A DNA stretch of 64,000 nucleotides, taken from Cafeteria roenbergensis. Lineage: Eukaryota; Sar; Bigyra; Bicosoecida; Cafeteriaceae. Location of the stretch: assembly GCA_008330645.1 (NCBI GenBank), contig VLTN01000014.1, positions 372,001 through 436,000 on the forward strand, read 5' to 3'. The position numbers were made by a program, and so were the translations under genes. Positions 11,101-20,359 of this stretch are shown piece after piece. The notes beneath the pieces are model-generated. The model searched no databases. It saw nothing but the letters and a program-made list of their open reading frames with translations, and was not told the origin of the DNA. How positions within the stretch are numbered: the first letter of the stretch is position 1; the number at the start of each line of letters is the position of its first letter.

Positions 11101-11439
11101 GCGCTGACGTCAAAGCCACGAATTCCGTAAGTTGCCCTTGGTTTCGGTTTCGGCTGCCCTCCTCTTGCCGCAGGTGAACAAAGGTTTCTGCCATTGAGCC
11201 GTCCATATTGCACAGTCACCGGCGTTGCTTGCCCGCTGGTTTCGTGAATCCTGGCGCTGAGCAATGCGCCGCATGTTTGCGTGGAATTCTCTTTGTGGTG
11301 TTCGCAGGCCGGAAACTCTGCTCTGTCCGTTGCCGCCAATGCCTCGATAGTTAGGTTGCTCGGGCAGGCAGACTGCTTCCAACGGTGGATTCGGCGCGCG
11401 ACGCTGGCCATGTGGCGCCAAGCCTGTGACTTGAACTGA
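2122..11439 (+). CDS. Ankyrin-repeat protein encoded by 17 exons; 14 tandemly multiplied single-repeat exons
   Basis: Proposed exons: 2122-2226, 2429-2527, 2731-2829, 3447-3545, 4161-4259, 4869-4967, 5585-5683, 6307-6405, 6509-6607, 6711-6809, 7433-7531, 8131-8229, 8858-8956, 9585-9683, 10320-10418, 11028-11126 and 11308-11439. All introns are phase 0 with GTGAGC/GTGCGT/GTAAGT donors and CAG acceptors, and every join stays in frame to a TGA, giving 573 residues. Exon 1 has a good start context (ACCATGG). Exons 2-16 are 99 bp each and encode one 33-residue ankyrin repeat of the type [20 protein letters not shown] followed by LLDRGAD. Exon 2 is a diverged repeat, exons 3-16 are nearly identical, and the last exon has half a repeat plus a short tail ending QACDLN. 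Ankyrin repeats bind protein partners; the target is unknown. No membrane segment or other domain is visible. Inverted repeats flank the gene. The exon structure is read by eye, but 16 consistent phase-0 joins make it convincing. Confidence 0.85.
2731..11027 (+). repeat. Tandem array of exon-plus-intron units (99-bp exon, about 0.6-kb intron)
   Basis: Thirteen units, each a 99-bp ankyrin exon followed by a near-identical intron, fill this span. Intron lengths are 617, 615, 609, 617, 623, 103, 103, 623, 599, 628, 628, 636 and 609 bp. All start GTGAGC and end GTGAGTGCAG. Long introns share blocks in the same order: a GC-rich 5' part, a central G-rich tract, a GT-dinucleotide run, and a 3' block ending in the acceptor. 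The two 103-bp introns (6406-6508 and 6608-6710) keep only the outer parts. Introns look as conserved as exons, so the whole unit, not just the coding repeat, has been copied or homogenised. Confidence 0.9.
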
Positions 11440-11552
11440 GCTGCTGACTTTTTGAACGTTGAGAGTCCACGGGCTGGTGAGTGACCGATCTTGACCGTGC
11501 CGTCTTGCTTCTGGTTGGCTGAGTGGAGGCGAGGATCGCCGATGCTGACCTA
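11440..11552. other. 3' flank of the ankyrin gene
   Basis: This stretch of about 110 bases follows the proposed TGA. It is less GC-rich than the array. No gene or clear terminator signal was recognised. Confidence 0.4.
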
Positions 11553-12215
11553 GTGGCTATAGATACGGCGCGGCGGGGACCACACGGGGTCGCCCGAGGA
11601 ACAGGAGGGTGGGTCAGTTCGGTAGCCGGTTGGGTTCGTATTTGTCCGCAGACATAGATTCCACACCAACAAACAGACGAAAGCTGACCTGAGTGGGCGT
11701 TGAGAGGCCGCTTGTTGGTGGAGGACTGGTGTTGACTCAAATGGCTTAAGTTCGGCGCGGCGGGGACCGCACGGGGTCGCCCGAGGGACGGGAGGGAGGG
11801 GTCAAACGATAGAATCGAGCACACGCACACCACTCGGGGCGCGCGCGTACGGCGGGTACGGGTGCGGTGCGGCCGGAGAGCCCACGCGGGCTCGAACCGG
11901 TGTGCCCGCCCAAAGGGCGAGCTTGCGAGCGGGTCGGATGGCCCGCGGTTGCCGTGAGGCAGAGCCGGGGTCATGTGATCGAGACCGCTCACGCGCTAGT
12001 CGGAACGCATGCGCGCGGCGGGAACGGGATACGGCCGGCGAGCCCCCCCACGGGGGCTCGGGCCGGAGTGCTCGCCCAGAGGGCGGGCTTGCGAGCGGGT
12101 CGGGATGGCCCGCGCCTGCCGTGGGGCAGAGCGGGCCCGGTGTTGTTGCCACATCTGAAGGCGGCCTCACAACTCGAGGGGACACAGCACAAGATTTACA
12201 TCACAAACAGCGCGC
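11553..12215. repeat. Right repeat block (diverged Ngaro-associated sequence), inverted partner of 1.4-1.95 kb
   Basis: Two copies of a terminus motif (TGGCTATA or TGGCTTAA, then CGGCGGGGACC and CACGGGGTCGCCCGAGG) begin near 11553 and 11740. Bases about 11610-11700 are an inverted piece of Ngaro terminal segment A (compare 16480-16545). Bases about 11871-11970 and 12032-12135 are two diverged tandem copies of a hairpin-rich segment containing GCTTGCGAGCGGGTCGG. The block from 11740 is matched in inverted orientation by about 1650-1945. It looks like an old fragmentary element. No intact coding frame belongs to it. Confidence 0.65.
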
Positions 12216-12735
12216 CCTGTCCGGTAACGCCTCCGATTCGCCCTGGTGCGTGTGATCGTAGGGGAGTGGTGATTACGCATCCAGCAGTGGCCAAATGGGC
12301 ACCTGTTAGGTGTCCGGCGCCAGCGGGCTGGGAGTGGCAGTGCCTTGCTCGGAGATAGCACCCACTGGGGCACTGAAACCTCGCAAGCCACCTCCCAGCC
12401 TGCCGCGGGATGCGCGGGCGGGCTACGAATGCGGCTTTGCTCTCACACAACCTCAACGCCGACCGCAACGGGCCTTGGAGTGCTGTGCGAGGCACGGAGG
12501 GCAAAGCGAAGCGCACGCTGCGCGCGCCTTGCCGGAGAGCTGCTTGTCTTGGCCGCCGGGGCAGGCGGGTATACTAGAGCTCGGGACCCTCTGAGTCACG
12601 CCGGGCGCCCCCCCAGCACGCTGTGGGGAAGCCGCGTAGACCAGGAGAGTGTCGGGACGATGCCAGATGGCTCGTCTGTTTGTTGGGGTGGAGTCTACGT
12701 CTGCGGACAAGTATGAGCCCAACCGGCTACCCAGC
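12216..12735 (-). mobile_element. Older Ngaro terminal-repeat fragment (B followed by A on the + strand)
   Basis: Bases 12216-12407 correspond to segment B and 12408-12735 to segment A of the complete element at 16017-22879, in the same orientation but visibly diverged. It is a relic of an older insertion of the same family, without its coding part at this place. It abuts the 3' end of the unknown minus-strand gene. Confidence 0.75.
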
Positions 12736-15596
12736 GCGAGGCTCGGTATTGCCTGTGAAGGGGTCCCACCACTGGCCCGGCTCTGTGGGCCTGCAGGAGG
12801 GTTTTGGAACACATCCAGTCTGGGGCTTCAGCAGCTCGTCGGCAGAAGCACTCAAGGTCTGGCCGGCAGAACCTTTCCTGCCGGTGCACCGGTGCTGGGA
12901 GGGTCTCTCAAGGTCACTCGATATTGGCTCTGGGGCATCGTCATAGCTGGATGTAGCTCCATAAAGGCTAGACTGGGCGGCCTCCTTTGGAATCGCCTCT
13001 GCTTTGCTGTGCGGCACAGGGACATGCAGGGAGCTTCGAAACGACATCTCTTCCGAAGCGGCTGCTCCGTGAGAGTCAGTCACATGAGCTGGCCTTGGGT
13101 CCCGAGGGTAGCACTGACCCATTCGCAGAATCGAAGCCTCTGCCTCGTCAAATGCGTCCAGAGCGCTCAACAGCAATTCAGCGTCTGGCCGACGGTGGGT
13201 ACCGCCGCTGGGGGAGCTGGGTCGCCGTCGCATTGCTGACCAACCCGTCAAACACAGGGCAGACCCCAACCTTGTGGCGGCAGCTTCGAGGCTTGCTGTT
13301 TCAGGCCTCCAACTTCCGCACTTGTAAAGGTGGCACCGGGCATCGTTGGCAGCACTGTTCAGTCGTGACGCGCTGCTGATGGAGAGCATCAACGCCAGCG
13401 CTGAGGGGTCCACCGCCAAATCCGGCAAACTTGCATGGGCTGCGCTTGGGCTCGCTTCCGGTGGGCCGCTTATGGGTTTGTTGACCTCAGCGCGAAGTCC
13501 CTGCAAAATTGTGCTCAAATCAGGAGCTGCAGAACTCTTGGAGCCGCCGAGTTCGCCGCAGAACTCGTGCAGAAGGCCGCTGTCGACGGCCTTTCGAAGG
13601 AGACTTGCGGTTTTGCGTTCAGGACAGTGCTCAGCTTGGGATCCCTCTCCGTGAGAGCCCGCGCAGGCGGCTGTGCATCCCTCATCGCCATCCGTGTCCC
13701 TTACCTCGCCTTCGCCCGCGCCTGGTCCGGTGGCTGGACTGCCGCTTCCGGCAGCACTTGCGGCCGCCGCAGCAGCTGACCTGTCCAACCTGTCTAGCTG
13801 GTCGGTGTCGTGATAATTTCCGGCAAGGCATTGTTTGTCAGGCCTGGCACTCCCCACAACCGACGTAGCCTGCCCCGTGCCTCGCCCGTCTGCCACGCCA
13901 GTCGGTCGCGCCGTCGCCCAAGAAAACTCATTGTCCAGAAATGCCTTGTACTCAGCCTCCAGGTTTCCAATGTCCACGCTCGGCCAAGGTACATGCTCCG
14001 CATCTGAAGGCGGTACGAGCAAATCCTTGGCCTTGGTTGCCACAGCATTGCATGTCTTCGTCTCGCTCTCCAGGAACTCGACCACTTTGGGTGCTGCTCC
14101 GTATTCTCCCCGTGCGATCTTGGCAACCCTCTGGGCAGCCAGCACGATCGGAGACCGCGAAATAGAGAATTCTGTCGGCCCACTCTCGCGCTCCAGCGCC
14201 ATAGCCGCCATCAGAGCCGCCCTGGCAGCGTCGAGAGCCATCGACGCGACGTGAACAGCAGTCGCAGCTGTTTCCGAACTGGGGCGAGTCGCTACGAGGT
14301 TAACTGCGTGGGCGGCCAGAGAAGCTGCGACGACGGACGCGTTTGCTGCCCGCCGGGCCATCGAGAGCCGATTCACAGGCCGCGCTTCGTCTTGGCAGGC
14401 TCTGGGGAATCGCCGCTTGCCGCCCGTGACTGGGACTTCTGTCAGGGTGCACCTCGCATCGTGTCGTCGGCGGTTCAACGGGCAGCAGTTCCAGACCTGC
14501 GCGTGTTCGCCCAGCTCGGGAGCAGCTCCCTCCAGGCCGTCCAGCGATGAGTTGAGCGACGTCCACGCCACCGACTCTGGGCAAAGCAGCGCCATCGAAG
14601 GCAAGATGTACTCGCGCAAGGACACGGGGTAGTTGTACACCTGCACCAGACCGGCCTGGATGCCTTTCTGCCCCGAGGCTGTCTGCCGAATGTATTCGAG
14701 CCCCTCGAATGCAGTTTCTGCCGCTGTGAGGAGAGAGAAGCTCGGGAGCTGTGCTTCTGCTTCCGGGACCCTCACCGACGAAACCAGGTCCAAGAACTTT
14801 TTCTCAAAGTCGCTCTTGGCAATGTCCTGCATCAAGAAAGGTGCAGCTTCTGGTCGGACGAAGCTGCTCGGCCTTCGGCCACCCTCACCAAGTGGCAGGA
14901 GCAGCTCTTTTTGCCCGCTCCGCTTCACGGGCGAATTTCCCCAGGCGACAACGGGTGCCCAGGAGTGGCTTGTTGCTTTGTGCAGACCAAGGGCTTGACG
15001 AGTGAGCCAGTCCTGCAGCTCGGTCTCCAATGCTTTGATCTTGCTGCGTTTCTCTCTCGTGACGTTGATGGGCACGACGCCGTGAACCACGAGGTCTGCC
15101 ATCTCGCAGCCGGTCGAGAGCTCAGTGTCCTTTGCGTGGTCGAGAGCTCTGCCCAGCGCCGCCTCAAAGTACTGCAGCGGGTCGGTCGCCATGTCGAGTC
15201 CGCAAGTCTTTTGTGTGGGCAACTCGACCTTGCCTGCCTTGAGCAGAGGAATTCGCATTGTCGCGTCGGCCATCGGGCAACGAATGAGCCGAGCGGACCA
15301 AACGTACAGGGCGCCGATGGTGCAGTCCACTGCGAAAGCAGGCGCCTGCGAAGACCGAGTTTGGCACGCGGGCAACAAGGACATGGCGAGTGAGAACTCC
15401 ACCTCGGGGCCGCGGGGGAGCAGACGGGTCCCGCTGCCTGGCCCGGGCCGCCGGAGCAGGCGCGCGGCGTCGCTCGTGGGCGCGCGCTCCCCTCTTGGAT
15501 TGGCGCTGCGCCAGCCGGCGAGCTGAAAGGCGGGCGGAGCAAGAGCCGGCTTACCCAGAGCGCCAAAACGACCAACGCCACAGCAATGGTCCGCAT
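12727..15596 (-). CDS. Unknown protein, about 950 residues, lower-GC gene between Ngaro sequences
   Basis: A long minus-strand frame ends in TAG at 12727-12729. I do not recognise a family. A plausible start is ATG at 15596, with a hydrophobic N-terminus (MRTIAVALVVLALW, 15596-15555), then a 32-base GTAAGC...TTTCAG interval (15554-15523), then the long frame from 15522. The very short intron is tentative. Visible stretches that look like real protein include FAVDCTIGALYVWSARLI, TREKRSKIKALETELQDWL, an Ala-rich helical part, and a Ser/Gly/Pro-rich second half. Base composition is nearer 60 % GC than the 70 % of neighbours, which hints at a different origin or weaker constraint. The stop lies inside the end of the older Ngaro fragment, so the natural C-terminus may have been lost to that insertion. 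The young Ngaro element sits about 420 bases upstream. It could also be cargo or an ORF of an undescribed element. Confidence 0.45.
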
Positions 15597-16016
15597 GCTG
15601 CCGGCCAGTCGGGCCTGGCTGGCTGGTACGCTGCGGGCGCAGAGCAAAGCGCTCGGCGGATCGAGCCGTGTTGCACGCCACCCTCTCGTTGCTCACAGGG
15701 GCCGCCCCCTCGGCCCGGCTCTCGGTCACGGGGGCAGGAACAGCGGGAGAGCGACCCCGAGGCCTCGTCCGCGCGCCGCGGGGGGCCGCGCTGCGGGCCG
15801 ACGGGGCCCATGCAAGCGGGCCGCACGAGCGCGCCACGAACCACGCCGCATCTGTGCAGCTCGGGCTCCTCAGCCCTCGCGCCCAGGGACTGCCCCGCAA
15901 CGAGGCACTCGCAGAGGCTTGCACTCACGGTTCGAAGCAGCGAGTGCGCGGCCACGTGGCCCCGGGGCGCGGATGTGCGGCGCTGCGCCGCGGCTCTCGG
16001 CGCGGCAGTTTTCCCC
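15597..16016. other. GC-rich spacer upstream of the unknown gene
   Basis: This is the presumed 5' flank of the minus-strand unknown gene, ending at the Ngaro boundary. The unknown gene's frame stays open across it, but composition looks like random GC-rich sequence. No gene was recognised. Confidence 0.4.
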
Positions 16017-16203
16017 CTGTCCGGCAACGCCTCCGATTCGCCCTGGTGCGTGTGATCGTAGGGAATGGTGATCACGCATCCAGCAGTGGCCAAATGGGCA
16101 CCTGTTAGGTGTCCGGCGCCAGCAGGCTAGGAGTGGCAGTGCCTTGCTCGGAGTCTGCACCCACAGGGGCACTGAAACCTCGCAAGCCACCTCCCAGCCT
16201 GCC
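16017..16203 (-). repeat. Ngaro split repeat, segment B2
   Basis: This 187-bp outer segment at the element's 3' end is repeated, apparently exactly, at 16546-16732. It marks the left boundary of the insertion on the plus strand. Confidence 0.85.
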
Positions 16204-16214
16204 GCGGGATGGGC

Positions 16215-16545
16215 GGGCGGGTCACGAATGCGGCTTTGCTCTCACACAACCTCAAAGCCGACCGCAACGGGCCCTGGAGTGCTGTGCGAGCGTTCGCACG
16301 GCACGGCGGGCAAAGCGAAGCGCACGCTGCGCGCGCCTTGCCGGCGAGCTGCTTGTCTTGGCCGCCGACGCAGGCGGGTAGACCAGAGCTCGGGACCCTC
16401 TGAGTCACGCCGAGGGCAGCCCCCAGCACGCTGTGGGGGAGCCGCGTAGCCCAAGAGAGTGTCGTGACGATGCCAGATGGCTCGTCTGTTTTGTCGGGGT
16501 AGAATCTACGTCTGCGGACAAATATGAACCCAACCGGTTACCGAA
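16215..16545 (-). repeat. Ngaro split repeat, segment A2
   Basis: This internal segment of about 331 bp matches A1 at 22548-22879 with no difference noticed. Together with B1 and B2 it forms the B1-A2-B2 tail typical of Ngaro elements. Confidence 0.85.
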
Positions 16546-16732
16546 CTGTCCGGCAACGCCTCCGATTCGCCCTGGTGCGTGTGATCGTAGGGAATGGTGA
16601 TCACGCATCCAGCAGTGGCCAAATGGGCACCTGTTAGGTGTCCGGCGCCAGCAGGCTAGGAGTGGCAGTGCCTTGCTCGGAGTCTGCACCCACAGGGGCA
16701 CTGAAACCTCGCAAGCCACCTCCCAGCCTGCC
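16546..16732 (-). repeat. Ngaro split repeat, segment B1
   Basis: This 187-bp segment lies next to the 3' end of the recombinase region and is the second copy of B2 (16017-16203). Confidence 0.85.
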
Positions 16733-16874
16733 TCCGCGCCACCCATTGATTGAATGGCCACTGGGCACCCTCCGTAGAACAAGGTTGAGGGTACGGAGAA
16801 GGGTGCCGCGTGCCGCTGCCTGCCGGGACGGGAGGTGCGGCACGCCGGAGCGGCGAGGAGGTTGCGCCTGTGGG

Positions 16875-17992
16875 TCAGAAATGGTGTCGTCCCCCGGTCG
16901 CATCCTCCTCGCGTAAGAGAAACGGTGCGTTCTCTCTGATGTATGAGACTACACTGGCAGGATTGTGCCATCGTCCCAGGCTTGCGATGCGTATGACTGA
17001 CGCCTTCCTTGAGGTGTAAAGCCAAGTGGCGCCCGAGATGCGGAAGGCGTGCCCCGTCGTCGGGTGGCCGTCGCGGCGGTGGCGGGTCACCAGCTCCGCC
17101 ACCATACGCTTCGTCACCGCAAGCCCCGTCTTGTTCAGCCAAGCGGGACCCGGCCCGCGCCTCGCTCGCGTCCTGACGTATTCGCGCACCAGGAACGGGG
17201 AGCCGCAGGACGCCGGGTTGTAGAACGCCGAGGCGGGATCCGCCGAGACGGTCACGCGCTCGCCTTTTGGTGACATTTTGTCTTGGATCGTCACCGAGTA
17301 CGCCGGCCAGCTTGAACCTTCATGCAGCGTGAGCGCCTGGATTTGGAGTGCTCGACGCCCGGCAGGGCACGCCTCCTCTAACAGGCTGCCGAGGCGGCAG
17401 AGGCCGTCCCAGGCTATCGCACACACACCGTCCGAATCGCTAGGTCGGTGTATGGGTCTGACGCCGCAGCCATGATCGTGGAAGGGCCGAAGGGAATGCG
17501 GGCGTCAAACTTGGGCTCGGCCATGCGATTCATGCGTGCCACGATGAGCTTGATGGCCGAGTGCTTGTCCGACATCGGGTCGTCTGCCTCGTCAAAGGCG
17601 AACCGCGCGAACCTTCTCACCGCGAAGAGGTAGCTGACCAGGCTCGACGGGGACAATTCCGTGTCTCCCGCCATTAGCGCCCGGGCGAAGATCGACGCTG
17701 CCGCCAGCGTGATCCGCCCCGAGCGGGGAAACCTCGCGCCCTTTGCTGCGCAGAGCGCTCGCCACGCCCTGACAGCCGCCACCACCGTGGGCCGGCCTGT
17801 TCTAACGTCCGTGAGGGCCAGCATGGCCGCGAACACGTGGGAGTTGCCGTCCCGGTCCAGGACGCTCAGCAGCCGTGTGGCTCGTCCACCGGGACGACCG
17901 TCGGTGGCAGCACGAGCTTGGGCCACGCAGGCGGCGCAGTCGCGCAGAAAGAGCTCGCAGCCGTCGAAAGACACCTCGTACCCAGCTTCCAC
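16875..17992 (-). other. Ngaro part: tyrosine recombinase region
   Basis: This region encodes the phage-integrase-type tyrosine recombinase that replaces a DDE integrase in DIRS/Ngaro elements. Near the end of the protein sequence are the catalytic box II pattern His-x-x-Arg (GHAFRISGATWL) and a downstream LGRW followed by the likely nucleophile Tyr in SYIR. It overlaps the end of the reverse transcriptase region. Treated as part of the element above; more than one frame is used. Confidence 0.75.
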
Positions 17993-20214
17993 AAGGGCCC
18001 CTCGATGGCCACCTGCGGGGAAAGGCGGCTCAGGCGGTCAGCACAGATATTGTCAACGCCAGCGATGTGGCTCGCATCTAGGCGCACCCGGTTGTGCAGC
18101 AGGAACTCGGCAAGCTCCTCGGCCAGGTCATCGGCGTGCCCGGCCGAGAGCGATGCCCGGAACCTTGACGACACAGCCTGAGTGGCCACGTTGTCGGTCA
18201 AGAGGTGCACGGACGTCCCCGCAACTTGGTGCCTGAAGTGCTGGAGCGCACGCGTCGCGGTCAGCAGCTCGGAGCGGGTACTCGATCCAATGTGTTCCGG
18301 CCACTCGAAGCGGGCCACCTGCCATGGAGATCCCGGATCATGCAGGTCTATCAGCACCGCTCCGCCCGCTTGCCCACAGGCGTCTGTGGCAAGCAGATAC
18401 TTCGGCCTAGGGTCGGGCCCGCGGGCTCGGTCCGCCACGTCCCGGACCCGCACTGAGGGAGATCGGTGGAGCAGCCTGGACAAGGCCTTCGCAGCGCTCT
18501 CCGCTCGGCTTGTCCAGCGAAACCGGCGACGAGGCGCACGTGCCGCCGGAACGATCTCTTGGGCCAGCCGTCGAATCCATGCCTTGATGGGCAGGCACAG
18601 GCAGGAGAGCCAATAGGCTCGCCCCAGCATCGGTTCGTGGACCGAGACGGAGATGCGACCTCCGGCTCGGACTGAGTCCAGTGCCCCCAAGAGCTTCTGT
18701 AGGGTGGATGGTTTCACCGACACCAGCGTCAGGTCCGATCGGGAGGAGAAGCGCAGCCCCACGTAGTCCGCCACATGGGCAGGGGGTGGGCATTTCTCCA
18801 CGGCCACTGGTAAGCCAAGCTGCCCGCAGAGTTCCGCCGCACGATCCCGGTCCGCGCGAGCGCCCGCCTCGTCGCAGGCCGACACCAGCAAGATGTCGTC
18901 CGCGTACACGGCCACCCCCGTGTGGTCCGTGCGCAAGGCGTCTCCTAGCGCTGCCGTGGCTGCGCACAGCGCGGACGCGCTGAATCTCGCACCCATCGGC
19001 AGCGCCACGTTCATAAGGGTGACCTTTCCCGAGGCTATGGTCAGCAGGGGCGTGGCTCCCGCCCCCGCCGACAGCTGTCTGTAGGCGGCCTGGATGTCCA
19101 TGGGCGCCAGGAACAAGGGTCCGTTATGCTTGTCCTCCATGTCAGCGATGAGCTGGCACAGCTCCGCGGCCGATGGGACCTTCGGGAACTCGAGGAACGA
19201 TGTGTCTACTCGCGAGTTCACTCCGCGGAGGGCCGCGGGGGCCGCCGATGCTGAGTTGTCCTGGACCATTCGTGCCCGGGGCCGGCCGTCTGCTCCCAGG
19301 CCTGACTTGGGCACCAGCTTACAGGGGGCCGTGCGGCGCAGGAGTTGCTTGGGCCAGTCCGATGGCACTGGCAGCGACCAGCCGCGCGCGACTTCGTCCG
19401 CCAGAGCGCTCTCCAACTGCGCCTCCGTGAACCCGGGCGACCGATAGTTGGGTGGACGGCCACGCGGTCGTACTGGTTCCACCACGGCCGTGTCCGCGCC
19501 GATCAGGGCCGTCGCAAACGGTTCCCGCCAGCGCCGCGATACGGGTCTCAGCAGCTCAAGCACGCTAACTGGGTTAATCCCTCCGGCAGCTCCGTCTGTT
19601 CCCCAGAGGATGGGGTGCGCCGCCAGAGCAGTGTGGAGAAACCCGTCCGACGCTGCCGCCCCGGGGTCCAGTGCTACCGCGTTACGCGCAGCATCGACTG
19701 CTTGCTGCAGCACCCCAGAGGCACGCAGGCGCTCCAAGGCCGCCCGCAGCTGATGCGGCGCTACCCGTTCGGGGTCCATCCCTATCAGTGAAAGAAGCCG
19801 CCGCGCCCGTTGGTATTGACGCAGGCCCGTCTCATCCGAAGCGGCCCATATCCGCCCCGTCGCTGAGCGCACCTGCCGCTTCGGACGCGGGGGGTCGTAC
19901 CGATGGCGAAGGGCGCGTAGGTACCGCCTCGCCAGCTCCAGCGTCGGCAACGGTTGGTCCCGTGCCGGCGCCGGAGCCCAGCGCGCAGCTCTGTAGCCCT
20001 CGGTCCGCGGCGTGAAGGTGGTCGTGAGCCGGTTGCCGCGGCGGCGACGCCTTCCGCCCGCACCTGGGTTCCGCCCCCGCCCCGCCGTTTGTTCTTTCGG
20101 CTGGGCCATCTCCGCCTCCGTCGTTCCTTCTTGCGCTGCCGCGGCTCGGGCCGCCACGCGTCGGGAAAGAACGGGGGGGCTGCAGGGTCTAGCCGCGAGA
20201 GGTCCGGCCTCCAC
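17866..20214 (-). CDS. Ngaro part: reverse transcriptase-RNase H polyprotein
   Basis: One open frame of 782 residues. The reverse transcriptase core shows LVPKSGLGADGRPRARMVQD, DIQAAYRQLSAG and the active-site box VYADDILLVSA. The C-terminal RNase H domain shows LLATDACGQAGG, STRSELLTATRAL and LLTDNVATQAV, which supply the Asp-Glu-Asp metal ligands, and a closing GVDNICADRLSR. The N-terminal 130 residues are Arg/Pro rich. Order and domain content match Ngaro/DIRS elements. Its 3' end overlaps the recombinase region, as is usual in this group. Confidence 0.85.
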   Translation of the reverse strand: MEAGPLAARPCSPPVLSRRVAARAAAAQEGTTEAEMAQPKEQTAGRGRNPGAGGRRRRRGNRLTTTFTPRTEGYRAARWAPAPARDQPLPTLELARRYLRALRHRYDPPRPKRQVRSATGRIWAASDETGLRQYQRARRLLSLIGMDPERVAPHQLRAALERLRASGVLQQAVDAARNAVALDPGAAASDGFLHTALAAHPILWGTDGAAGGINPVSVLELLRPVSRRWREPFATALIGADTAVVEPVRPRGRPPNYRSPGFTEAQLESALADEVARGWSLPVPSDWPKQLLRRTAPCKLVPKSGLGADGRPRARMVQDNSASAAPAALRGVNSRVDTSFLEFPKVPSAAELCQLIADMEDKHNGPLFLAPMDIQAAYRQLSAGAGATPLLTIASGKVTLMNVALPMGARFSASALCAATAALGDALRTDHTGVAVYADDILLVSACDEAGARADRDRAAELCGQLGLPVAVEKCPPPAHVADYVGLRFSSRSDLTLVSVKPSTLQKLLGALDSVRAGGRISVSVHEPMLGRAYWLSCLCLPIKAWIRRLAQEIVPAARAPRRRFRWTSRAESAAKALSRLLHRSPSVRVRDVADRARGPDPRPKYLLATDACGQAGGAVLIDLHDPGSPWQVARFEWPEHIGSSTRSELLTATRALQHFRHQVAGTSVHLLTDNVATQAVSSRFRASLSAGHADDLAEELAEFLLHNRVRLDASHIAGVDNICADRLSRLSPQVAIEGPLWKLGTRCLSTAASSFCATAPPAWPKLVLPPTVVPVDEPHGC

Positions 20215-20359
20215 CGTTCAGGACGCTGTCGGCTTCCCACCTGCGGCGGTTCCGCGTCGGTCACGTCGTCCCCCGACCTCAGACCCCGCCGCGATGGAGG
20301 GCCATGAGGCCTGAGCCAGACGTGACCGTGCAGAGCCCGATCACGCCGTCCCTGTTGGC

